A DNA stretch of 10,945 nt from Acanthamoeba lenticulata (lineage: Eukaryota > Discosea > Longamoebia > Acanthamoebidae), in the NCBI GenBank assembly GCA_002179805.1, contig NAVB01002656.1, positions 1-10,945 of the forward strand, given 5' to 3'. Below, piece by piece: positions 1 to 7,933 of the stretch (the stretch's first letter is position 1; the number at the start of each line of letters is the position of its first letter). The notes below the pieces were generated by a model. It saw only the letters and a program-made list of their open reading frames with translations. It was not told the origin of the DNA and searched no databases. A program made the translations under genes and the position numbers.

Positions 1-2
1 AC

Positions 3-1836
3 TCGACGAATCAAAAAGTGGCCATCGAGCGAGTATTCGAGATTCCGTGCCCGCCTATCGAGGACGACGGCAGTGGTGAAGACGGCGGCAGCAGCAAGCA
101 TCCGACGCCGCCCGCGACCATGCGCGCCCGATTCATCTGGGACCCGCCGGCCTCGCTGCGTCCCTCGTCGTCGACCTACTTTGCGTCCCTGTCCAACTAT
201 TTCTCCTTCCTCGCGCCGCCCTCGCTGCCCACCCACTGGATGGACCCGGCCTACTGGTCCCGCCGTGACGACGACGCGACCACGGAAGACGAGAGTGAGG
301 ACGACGCAATGCACGCCTTCTCGCCCACTGCGTTCTCGCCCACGTCGTCTTCGTTCTACTCTCCGCCGCGAACACCCGGTAGCGGCGCGCCGCCAACGCC
401 TTCGTCGTTGGCTTCTTCTTCCTCTTCTACTTCTTCTGCGTCATCTTCTTCGTTCCATGTGTTCTCGCCGTCGTCCTATCGCTCGCTCTTTCCCGCGCTG
501 CGAAGGAAGGACGACGACGAGCCCGGCCACTCCGCACCTGTACAGATTCCCGTGGGCGAAGAGCGTGACGAGCTTCACGACGAAGAGGCCGCGGCGGCGC
601 GCGGCGCTCCCCGCAGCAACAACAACAGCGGCCACCCGCCCACGTCCGGCCGCGGGCGCAGCCAGAGCGACGGCGACCGGACCGCCCCGGAGAGACGTAC
701 GGCCGACGAGGAGGCGGTTCCCGCGGGCGGCGCCGAGGCCCCTTGCCTGGTGCTGCACGTCCACGGGGGAGGCTTCATCGCGCAGTCCTCGCAGAGCCAT
801 CTGTCCTACCTCAAGCAATGGGCCGGCCTCACCGGCATCCCGATCCTGACCGTTGACTACAGCCTGGCGCCCGAGCACCCGTACCCGACGGCGCACCACC
901 AGTGCTACGCCGCCTACAAGTGGGTCCTCGCGCACTATCACGAGCTCGGGATCGTCTCGCGTACGGCCCTCTCCCCCAATCGCCACTGCCGCCTTCGGGT
1001 TCTGTGCACTGATGGCTGCGCCACAGAGGACTCCAAGGCCACGCCCCGAGTTTTGCTGGTTGGCGATTCAGCGGGCGGCAACTTGGTCGCCGGAATTACC
1101 CTCCGCGCGATCGCTGAGGTTGGCCCTTCTCTCCTTCCTCCTCGCTGTTGTCGGCCAGGGCTAAAGGCCTCTTTTCTTTCTACTCGGAATGCATCAGGGA
1201 CTGCCCGTGCCGGTCGGGGTGGTCCTCGTCTATCCGGCGCTGTGTCTGTCGCTGGCGGCCACCATCTCGCGAACCATTTTCAACCACGACCCCGTCCTCA
1301 ACTTCCCCTCGACCGAGCTGTGCCTCAACTCCTACGTGCCGGAGAGCAAGCGAAGCGTACGCAGTGCTTGCCCGCAGCGCCGCCTGCAGCTTTGAGCAGC
1401 TGAAACCGATGGTCTTACGCGGTGTGTGTGTGTGTGTGTGCGGTTGATGCGCATCAGACGACGTTCACGGACCCGTACATCAGCCCGGGCATGGCGCCGG
1501 CGTCGCTCCTGGCCAAGTTCCCGCCTACGCACATCGCCGCCGGTGGGCTCGACCCGCTGCTCGACGACGGCGTCCACTTTGCGCACCGATTGCAGAAGGA
1601 AGGCCGGCCGGTACGGTTGCATGCGCGTGCCGACGCGTCTCGTGCTAAGCTTGTGTGTTCGACAGGTGGAGCTGCGTATCTACGATAGCCTGCCCCACGG
1701 CTTCATGAACGTGTCGCAGACCATCCCCTCGGCCAAGTATGCCATCGTGGATCTAGCCAGCTCCATCACCCAGCTCATGTTCGCGGCCCCGGCCTCCTCG
1801 GCCAAGTCTGTCGTTATCACGGCCACTACGCACTGA
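3..1836 (+). CDS. Hormone-sensitive-lipase-like alpha/beta hydrolase (5' partial)
   Basis: Likely serine hydrolase of the hormone-sensitive lipase family, cleaving acyl esters (acylglycerols or similar); the substrate is inferred. Proposed exons are 3-960, 1027-1118, 1198-1356, 1458-1610 and 1666-1836; all junctions are GT-AG and phases agree, giving 510 visible residues before TGA at 1834. The frame is open to the left edge and no ATG is visible, so the N-terminus lies outside. Counting from base 3, residues 254-258 are the oxyanion-hole motif HGGGF, GDSAGG carries nucleophile Ser334, DPLLDD gives Asp435 and LPHGF gives His465, so the triad is complete. VDYSLAPEHPYP after the oxyanion motif is also typical of the family. 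Residues ~95-245 are Ser/Pro-, acid- and Arg-rich low complexity and probably disordered. Intron 1 (66 nt, no stop, length divisible by three) could be retained without breaking the frame, but the spliced form fits family spacing better. Confidence 0.86.
1422..1440. repeat. GT dinucleotide microsatellite inside lipase intron 3
   Basis: An uninterrupted (GT)n tract of about 19 bases lies inside the third intron (1357-1457) of the lipase-like gene. It is non-coding in the spliced model and may vary in length between strains. Confidence 0.9.
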
Positions 1837-1899
1837 TGTTCTTGAAGAGAAAAGCTGCTCGCAGGCAGCTGCCACCCGTCAGCGAATAAGAGCCGAGAA

Positions 1900-1905
1900 A
1901 ATAAA
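1900..1905 (+). promoter_or_regulatory. Possible polyadenylation signal AATAAA for the lipase gene
   Basis: An AATAAA hexamer sits 64 bases past the lipase stop, inside the 120-base gap before the next start codon. Position and sequence fit a cleavage/polyadenylation signal. The gap is so short that the same bases may also be promoter or leader of the downstream gene. Confidence 0.4.
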
Positions 1906-1956
1906 AAGAAGAAACAACAGATGGGAACCACTTGCTGACAACGAGGACACCCGAAG

Positions 1957-3247
1957 ATGGAAGCAGAAGGAGAAGTTGGTGCCTCAGCACGTAGTGAGGC
2001 GCAGACAAGAGAGGAGAGGCTGCGCCTCATCGCCGCTATTGAGCCGGCTGTACTGAGCTTCCCGCTGACTGCAGAGCAGCTGCAACGCTACGACGCTGAA
2101 GGCTACTTAGTCGTGCCTGGCGTGGTTGAGTCTCAACTATGCGACGCCATCGTTGAGCAAGCTTGGCAGCGGCTCGACTTGCTCAAGGATTTCCGCCCAG
2201 GGCTTACTTCTCCCCCCCCCCCCTTAGTTTACCATCGCACGTTACGCCAGTTGCAGCAACCTCATGTAAGTGCTCGCAGACGACCCCAAGCCTTGGGCGA
2301 AGCTGCCGATCCACAGCTGCGTGGACCTGTGGCACCTGCCCGGCCTTTATGAACTGCGGCAGCATCCGAACCTGTATTCTTTATTTGCTCAACTCTACGA
2401 GACCCACAAGCTCTGCGTGAGCATCGACCGCATCAGCATCAAGCCCACTCATTATGTACTAAGGCCACAAGCACGGCCATCGTGAGCACGAGCCTGATCG
2501 TTCTTGCTACATACAAACAGGACAAGGACGGCAATCTCAGCACCAACGAAGGCCTGGCGGTGCATACAGACTGGAACTTCTGGCGTCGTTCTGAGGCCTA
2601 CCCGGAGCTTCAAGGAGGCATCTGCCTTGCCGATTGCCCCGTTGGTGGCGGAGGCTTTTTTGCATCCCAGGCAATGCTTTGTTCATGTTCCATTCTGTAT
2701 GATTCTGCTCAACTTGCATGCTCACGATCGCGCTCGTGACGTCCGCGTAGGTTTCCACAAGCCCGAGGTGATTGCAGAGTACAAGCGACGGTTCGAGAAC
2801 GGCGAGTTCGGTGACAACCGCGTGCCCAAATCCATGTTCGTGAACTTTGCCGATGCGGACTACGCCCGCGAGCACCTGATCGAGGTGCCGCTGAAGAAGG
2901 GCGACCTCGTGGTGTGGAATAGCTGCTTGCCGCACAACGGCGGGCAGAACACGATCCCGGGCTTTTGGCGCCTGCAGGCGTTCGTGCGCTTCTTGGCGCT
3001 TGATGGTCCCTGCGTGACTCCGGAGATCGTGAAGGAGCATCGCCACTACCGCCGGACGGCCTTGGCCGCGATGCAGTCGGGCGAGCGGCCCACACACTAC
3101 TCCACGGGCAACCCAGTGCGAGGGAAAGAGAAGACCAAAGACCGAGAGGCGGGCCTGCACCAGCCACCGGCGCTGACGCCCCTGGGCCGCCGCATTTGGG
3201 GACTGGACAAGTGGCCCACCAGGCCGCGTCCCTCCTCGTCTTCTTGA
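1957..3247 (+). CDS. Phytanoyl-CoA dioxygenase (PhyH)-like Fe(II)/2-oxoglutarate oxygenase
   Basis: Probable non-haem Fe(II), 2-oxoglutarate-dependent oxygenase of the PhyH family; the substrate cannot be read from the sequence. Best exons: 1957 to ~2188, 2280-2455, 2521-2670 and 2751-3247 (TGA at 3245), about 351 residues. The iron ligands are visible: HTDWN (H151, D153) in exon 3 and LPHNGG (H248) in exon 4, followed by FWR (R260), the expected 2-oxoglutarate-binding arginine. GDLVVWN precedes the distal histidine as usual. The N-terminal motif FPLTAEQLQRYDAEGYLVVP is typical of PhyH proteins. Start chosen at the ATG before MEAEGEVG. Two junctions are abnormal: intron 1 has no usable GT donor in the right phase, and exon 3 needs one extra base in a T6 run (2656-2661) to reach the family motif FCIPGFHKP. 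It may be a working gene with a sequence error, or a mildly damaged copy. The C-terminal ~50 residues are basic and proline-rich. Confidence 0.8.
2189..2279 (+). other. Non-canonical intron 1 of the PhyH-like gene
   Basis: The upstream frame ends with LLK and the downstream frame resumes with DPKPW after a CAG acceptor at 2277-2279. Joining these keeps the protein continuous only with an AT-AG boundary here (or GA-CA if shifted one base). No GT in the correct phase lies between 2182 and 2265. The stretch includes a 12-base C run (2212-2223), a likely place for sequencing slippage, but slippage inside an intron would not explain the missing donor. Confidence 0.5.
2671..2750 (+). other. GC-AG intron of the PhyH-like gene
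   Basis: An 80-base interval begins GCAATG and ends CGCGTAG. Removing it joins CCA-G to GT-TTC-CAC, restoring the PhyH family motif PGFHKPE. This works only if the exon before it is read one base out of the frame set by HTDWN. An alternative GT donor at 2645 keeps the frame but deletes the GGGFF-CIPG segment. Confidence 0.55.
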
Positions 3248-3314
3248 AAGAAGAGGGAAATGGTTGCTCCAGCTGGCAGTCTGATTTCCTCGCGTGCGTC
3301 GGGTTACCCCCAAG

Positions 3315-3373
3315 CAACCCAACACTTGCCCGACCACTTGCCGGCAACCCACAACCCAACACTTGCCCGACCA
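3315..3373. repeat. 22-bp direct repeat, two copies
   Basis: A 22-base unit starting CAACCCAACACTTGCC and ending CGACCA occurs at 3315-3336 and again at 3352-3373, exact in both copies and offset by 37 bases. The bases between also carry a partial CTTGCCGGCAACCC echo. It lies just past the oxygenase stop and may be a local duplication. Confidence 0.9.
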
Positions 3374-3483
3374 TTTGTTCTTTTTTTAAGGGCGCAGCGG
3401 GGTGGGCGAGATTGGGAAGAATGAGGGAATGGCCAGCCGAGTTTTTGTGACGACAACGCGCGTGGCCGGCCCCGGTGGCCGCC

Positions 3484-3490
3484 ATAAAAG
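3484..3490 (+). promoter_or_regulatory. TATA-like element ATAAAAG
   Basis: ATAAAAG sits in a GC-rich setting (GCCGCCATAAAAGCCGGGAC), which makes it stand out as a TATA box candidate. If used, transcription would start around 3515 and leave either a very long or a spliced leader before the decarboxylase ATG at 4377. There is no direct evidence for a start site. Confidence 0.35.
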
Positions 3491-3750
3491 CCGGGACGCC
3501 ACGCGAGGTCTTATCGTGCTTCTCCTTCGCGCCCACCCACCCACACAGCCAACCGCGCTAGGTCTGTATTCACCTCCCTCTACGAGCCTCGGCTCCTTTA
3601 GTTTCTCTGCGAGAATGGTGGTGGTTGAGGGAGGAATCGTCGTCGGCGACTGCGAATCCTGGCTGTGTGTGGTGGCGGTTTGTACGCATCCTGCCGGAGA
3701 AGCGTCCAACTCGTCTGCCGCGTCTGGCTGAGGCCTCCCCTCATCACTGT

Positions 3751-3762
3751 GTCTTTAAAGAC
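3751..3762. repeat. 12-bp perfect palindrome GTCTTTAAAGAC
   Basis: A self-complementary dodecamer in the non-coding region upstream of the decarboxylase. It could be a dimeric transcription-factor site or chance; no second copy was noticed. Confidence 0.6.
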
Positions 3763-4141
3763 CTCTTAATTCATGAGCCTAGCTCTCGTGTTTATCTCTT
3801 CAGTATGTTTAGCCCTTGCTTTGTTGGCCGAGCGCGGAGCTGACCTCGCTTTTTTCCCCCTCTTCTCCTTCTCCGTTCTGGTCTTGTTCTTGCAATCCAT
3901 TCAGACGTGTTGTGCTGCGGAAGGAACCGGAAATCCGTTCAGAACCCACTTCGCCTACCCGATAGCTAGCTGCGCCCGAAAGGACAGTCGTTAGGGAAGA
4001 CCTCTTGATCATCCCACCAGCGACGTCGTTACTCGATCCGCCAGAAAACGCCTGTCGTCCACGCTCCTCCGCGCTACTTCAACGGTGACTCCCGGTTCAG
4101 GGAATCGGTCATCTTGACTCCGTGCGTCTGGAAGGTACAAG

Positions 4142-4255
4142 ATGGACCCTCCCTTATGTGTGATTTAAAATCTCCGATGTGATGCTAAGTCCTTTCATCT
4201 TTTTTCGATGCGAACAGTTGCCCATCTGAGAACAGCTGCGTGCCTTCCCAAGTGA
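4142..4255 (+). promoter_or_regulatory. Cluster of short overlapping upstream ORFs before the decarboxylase
   Basis: Several ATGs open very short frames: 4142-4168 (MDPPLCVI), 4156-4182 (MCDLKSPM), 4182-4229 (MLSPFIFFRCEQLPI) and 4208-4255 (MRTVAHLRTAACLPK). All terminate at least 120 bases before the main ATG. If the mature leader includes them they would reduce scanning to the main start, as upstream ORFs do in other eukaryotic polyamine-pathway mRNAs. Whether they are transcribed is unknown. Confidence 0.3.
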
Positions 4256-4376
4256 AACCTACAAACGTTCTATTCTCTTTCTTCATCCATCCGATTTCAA
4301 CACCGACCCGATTCTCGGCTTTCCGTAACTTTCGAACCATCCCTTTTCGATACTTGCTCGCTCCCTGACAACCAAG

Positions 4377-7300
4377 ATGAACGGAGTTGATCAAGTCGCT
4401 ACTACTACCAATGCCGCCACCGATCCCACCGCCTTCTCGGCCCTCGAGGAGGAGAACCGCAAGCTGAAGCAGCAGGTTGAAAGGCTCAAGCTCATGCTCC
4501 GACGCCAGCTCAACTACGATGGCGAGGACCACGACTTCGAGCACATCTTTGATCGCGCCCTGAGCTGGGAGGGCGATCTCACCGCCTCTGATGAGGAATA
4601 TAATAAGACCTACGACTCGGCCGAGGAGACCGATCTCTACTCTGCTGCCGATGCTGAAGAGAAGCGTCGCCGGAATGACACAGAAGGCGACTCTGCTGAC
4701 GACAACAATCAGTCAGATAACTCAGACGAGAGCCGGCTCATTGCCGCCCACGCGCGCCGTCCTCGCCGCGTGAGCGGACTGCGTATTGTGCCCATGTTCG
4801 AGTATGTAATTCGCGTCCACTTTATTCTTTTTTCTCTTCTAGTCTATCCCACGTGATGATACACTTTCCATTAGATAGGGACAAATGAGTGGGAAGGAGA
4901 CTTCCCTCGTTGAGATCACATCTTTTACAACCTGATTAGTTTTAATAGTTTATTATTCTCTTTTCTTCGCGATTTTTCCGTGCATGAAGTAACCTTCTTT
5001 TTTGTTCCTCCTTGAAGGAACGACCATTGCGTCGAGATCGTCGCGCACGTGGTGAGTGACATCATCGATGACCAGGACCCTTCGCTGACGGAAGAAGGAC
5101 CCCTGGATGGCGAAGTTGGCGGTGACGTCCACGTGGATCTCGATCAGGGCTACTCGGGCGACCAGGAGGAGGGCGATTCGGGCGAGGGTGATGAGACTAC
5201 CGAGATCATCATCTCTGGCCCGGACGGCAAGAAGAAGCGCCTCCGTCTTGGTGCCAAGCAGAGGCAAAAGCTCAAGGAGAAGAAGGTAACACTTCGCGCT
5301 CGATTTACACATTATTTTAGCAATTACTTTATTATATATATGTTTTTATGATGAATATATGGTAACACCGCTCGCAGTCTGAGCCGAGATGGTTATGACT
5401 AGAACACGCCATCCCTTTACCTGACAATTTATTCATTATTTCTAAATTTGTTTCATTTTAGTTTTGGTTTGGCTTACGCCTTCACTTCCTCATTCACAGG
5501 CCAAGTCGAGTGGCAAGGTGGTTGCGCGCAAGAAGCTGATTCCCCGCAAGGAAAGCTCGTCGTCGGGCTCCCTGCTGAGTGAGAAGCCGATCCCGCAGGG
5601 CGAGAAGGCTGCTCGTCGCCGCCCGGCCCACAAGAGCCGCAGCAAGCGGGAGAAGGCCGCCCTGAGGCCGCGCCCCCGCGACCGTCGGCGCCGCAGGAAC
5701 CCGCTCGTCCGTGCCGCGCTCGAGCCCTCGGACCTGCTCGCTCCCGTCGTTCCGGACGACTTCTACGAGACCAAGGCTGAGGCCGCTTCGGCCAAGGACC
5801 TCAAGCTCAAAGGTACTACTCTCCCTACCAACTCTTTTTTTACGCTGCAAATGATGAATAAGACTTAATTCTACGCCTATGATAACACATAATTTTTTTA
5901 AATCAATGATTTGTGACAGTCATTCTGAAAACCAATTTCTTCCATTTTAATCTTAATAATCTATTTTGGCTCATTTATTAAACAATTTTCTCCTTACAGT
6001 GTACCAGGAGCTGTCTACGACGTCGGCGATCGAGCTGATCAGCACGGTGAGCACTGTGGAGGAGCTCTTGGCCAAGGAGCTGGAAAAGGGCCAGTACTCT
6101 GCGTTCTATCTGGTCAACCTGGGTGCCGTGGTGGAGAAGTTCCTGCAGTGGAAGAAGTACATGCCGCGGGTGCACCCGATGTACGCCGTCAAGTCCAACC
6201 CGGACATCAACATCATCCGGGCGCTGCACTACCTGGGCACCGGATTCGACTGCGCCTCGCAGGCCGAGCTCGAGGAGGTCCGCAGCATCGGCGCCACCGC
6301 CGACAACATCATCTACGCCAACCCGTGCAAGGGCAAGGAGCACATCCTCTACGCCAAGGAGCACGGCTTTGACCTTATGACCCTCGACAACTGCGCCGAG
6401 CTCGACAAGATCATCGCCCTCCACCCGGCGGCCAAGCTCGTCATCCGCATCCTGCCCGACGATCGCTACTCGCTCATGCCCTTTGGCACCAAGTTTGGCG
6501 CCTCCTTTGAGGAAAGCTGCAAGCTCATTCAGCGCTGCAAGGAGCTCGGTGCCACGCTCGTCGGCGTGAGCTTCCACGTCGGCAGCGGCTGCTATTCGAG
6601 CCAGGCCTGGCACGACGCCATCCGCCTCGCCCGCCGCGTCTTTGACGAGGCCGACAAGTCTGGCTACAAGCTCAACCTGCTCGACATTGGCGGCGTACGT
6701 TTTCTCCTCTGTCTTGATTATCTCCATCTTCATCATATCTACCTCTCTCGTTATGATGACAACTTCACCTTGGAGAACCGATCCTTTATGAGGATACTCT
6801 TTGATGCAAAACCTGAACTCTCTTGCGCTCTTGTTCCTCTCTTCACGTGTGGCCTCTTGGTGATGTTTGCTGACGATCCACCATCATCTTGCAGGGCTAC
6901 CCGGGCGTGGACGACGACGGAATGACGTTTGAGGAGACAATCGAGGGCGTGCCTCAGCTGCTCGACGAGCTCTTCCCGCCAGAGGTCAAGATCATCGCCG
7001 AGCCCGGCCGCTACTTCTGCACGGCTGCCTACACCCTGGCCGTCACCATCATCTCTCGCCGCGACCGCTTCGTCTGCCGCAACCGGTACGACTCTTCTAT
7101 TTATGTATTATTATTATTTCTTTATTTATTGTTGGCGGTTGTCAAGGATGAACCACATAAACCCAGCTCGATGATCACTTATGATTATAAATCAATGAAT
7201 TCTGCTTTTCTGAAAACAACCGCCATTTATTCATCACACTATTCTTCACATTCTTTTCTCTAGTCTTGTGACTTACGCTGTCGCTCTTGCTCTTCTTGCA

Positions 7301-7817
7301 CAGGCCCCAGAACAAGCTCTCGTTCGTCGGTGGCGAGGAAGAGGAGCGGCAGGACACGGCGGCCGAGGACACTGAGGCGATGACGACCGAGCAGGAGGAC
7401 ACGCCGGCCCGCGAGGTGCTGTACTACCTGTCGGACGGGCTCTACGGGTCGTTCAACAACATCGTGTTCGACCACGCCAAGCCGCTGCCGCTCTCGATGA
7501 AGTCGTCCGAGGTCAAGTCGCGCTCGACCCTGTTTGGCCCGACGTGCGACTCGATCGACGTCGTGTGCAAGGACATCGACCTGCCGGAGATGGAGATTGG
7601 CGACTGGCTCTACTTTGTCAACATGGGCGCTTACACCATCGCTTCGGCCTCGTCCTTCAACGGCTTCCGCCCGCCCAACGCCAAGTACCTCATGTACATT
7701 GGCGACCGCAAGCTCGACACCCACCTCAAGCTGCTCGCCTCGCCCTCTGCCGCCGCCTCGCCCGCTGGCCCCGCTTCGCCCGTCGCCTCGCCCCAGCCCC
7801 CTGCTAAGGCCAACTGA
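4377..7817 (+). CDS. Ornithine decarboxylase with long N-terminal extension
   Basis: PLP-dependent decarboxylase making putrescine from ornithine, the entry step of polyamine synthesis. Exons are 4377-4801, 5018-5285, 5500-5812, 6000-6694, 6895-7085 and 7304-7817; all introns are GT-AG with agreeing phases, total 801 residues. The start has a good context (AAGATGA). Catalytic domain ~336-801: YAVKSNPD with PLP-binding Lys400, HVGSG 528-532, LDIGGGYPG 563-571, EPGRY 603-607, SDGLYGSFN with substrate-binding Asp675, and GPTCD with Cys712/Asp713. Asp at 675 favours ornithine over arginine, and the intact lysine argues against an antizyme-inhibitor paralogue. The domain is about 466 residues, close to the usual ~460. 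The first ~335 residues are extra: a leucine zipper (L23, L30, L37 with N27, V34, L41), an acidic stretch, then a very basic Arg/Lys-rich segment (~268-298) resembling a nuclear signal. An acidic Glu/Thr insert (641-664) precedes the Asp675 strand, and an Ala/Ser/Pro tail ends the protein. Confidence 0.93.
4802..5017 (+). other. Decarboxylase intron 1
   Basis: 216 bases, donor GTATGT, acceptor TTGAAG. This donor is chosen over GTAATT at 4806 because only it leaves phase 2 and joins TTC-GA to G-AAC-GAC, avoiding a stop soon after. Much more AT-rich than the flanking exons. Confidence 0.85.
5813..5999 (+). other. Decarboxylase intron 3 (shares blocks with intron 5)
   Basis: 187 bases, GTACTA to TTACAG, phase 1, joining AAA-G to TG-TAC. 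It holds AAATCAATGA at 5900-5909 and TTCTGAAAAC at 5923-5932, which recur in the same order in intron 5. Confidence 0.88.
7086..7303 (+). other. Decarboxylase intron 5 (shares blocks with intron 3)
   Basis: 218 bases, GTACGA to GCACAG, phase 2, joining CG to G-CCC-CAG. It contains AAATCAATGA at 7189-7198 and TTCTGAAAAC at 7208-7217. Confidence 0.88.
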
Positions 7818-7885
7818 GCTCGAAGTCCAGCCTTTATCGTCTTATTTATCCATCTCACACTGAACAAAGCAGCTTCCACCACATT

Positions 7886-7891
7886 TTTATT
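7886..7891 (-). promoter_or_regulatory. Possible polyadenylation signal for the acetyltransferase gene
   Basis: AATAAA on the minus strand, 43 bases beyond the acetyltransferase stop, within the 116-base gap between two convergent genes. No AATAAA is seen for the decarboxylase on the plus strand in the same gap. Confidence 0.45.
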
Positions 7892-7933
7892 GGCGCCCTT
7901 TGTGTGCACCTTCATCGCCAACATGTGGCCAGG

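Larger units (their letters stand above)
3248..4376. other. Intergenic region / putative decarboxylase promoter and leader
   Basis: About 1.13 kb between the oxygenase stop and the decarboxylase start. Open frames on both strands (for example 3402-3731 and 3773-3994 on plus) show no recognisable domain and no partner exon, so I call no gene. It probably holds the 3' end of the oxygenase transcript and the promoter and 5' leader, perhaps with a leader intron, of the decarboxylase gene. The last ~300 bases are pyrimidine- and AT-richer than the exons. Confidence 0.6.

Noticed and set aside
73..849. Long Arg/Pro-rich plus-strand frame overlapping the lipase exon
   Set aside because: Wrong-frame shadow of a GC-rich coding exon; no domain, while the overlapping frame has the HGGGF hydrolase motif.
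961..1026. Lipase intron 1 as coding sequence
   Set aside because: It has no stop and a length divisible by three, but GT-AG ends and family spacing before the nucleophile motif favour removal; cDNA could overturn this.
2537..3536. Two minus-strand frames of ~270 codons opposite the PhyH-like gene
   Set aside because: They overlap exons with iron-ligand motifs on plus and also run through introns; composition is Arg/Pro/Ala-biased shadow.
3402..3731. 109-codon frame downstream of the PhyH-like gene
   Set aside because: It spans the TATA-like element, is low complexity and has no family resemblance.
3773..3994. 73-residue frame with a hydrophobic, signal-peptide-like start (MSLALVFISSVCLALALL)
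   Set aside because: Lies in pyrimidine-rich non-coding DNA where random frames look hydrophobic; no domain or clear splice partner.
4081..4130. CGGTTCAGGGAATCGGTC, slightly like a tRNA T-arm
   Set aside because: No acceptor stem, D-arm or anticodon arm could be found around it.
5978..6736. 252-codon minus-strand open frame opposite decarboxylase exon 4
   Set aside because: Antisense shadow of a GC3-rich exon; Val/Leu/Ala/Asp-biased composition, no recognisable motif, and the plus strand encodes invariant PLP-binding residues.
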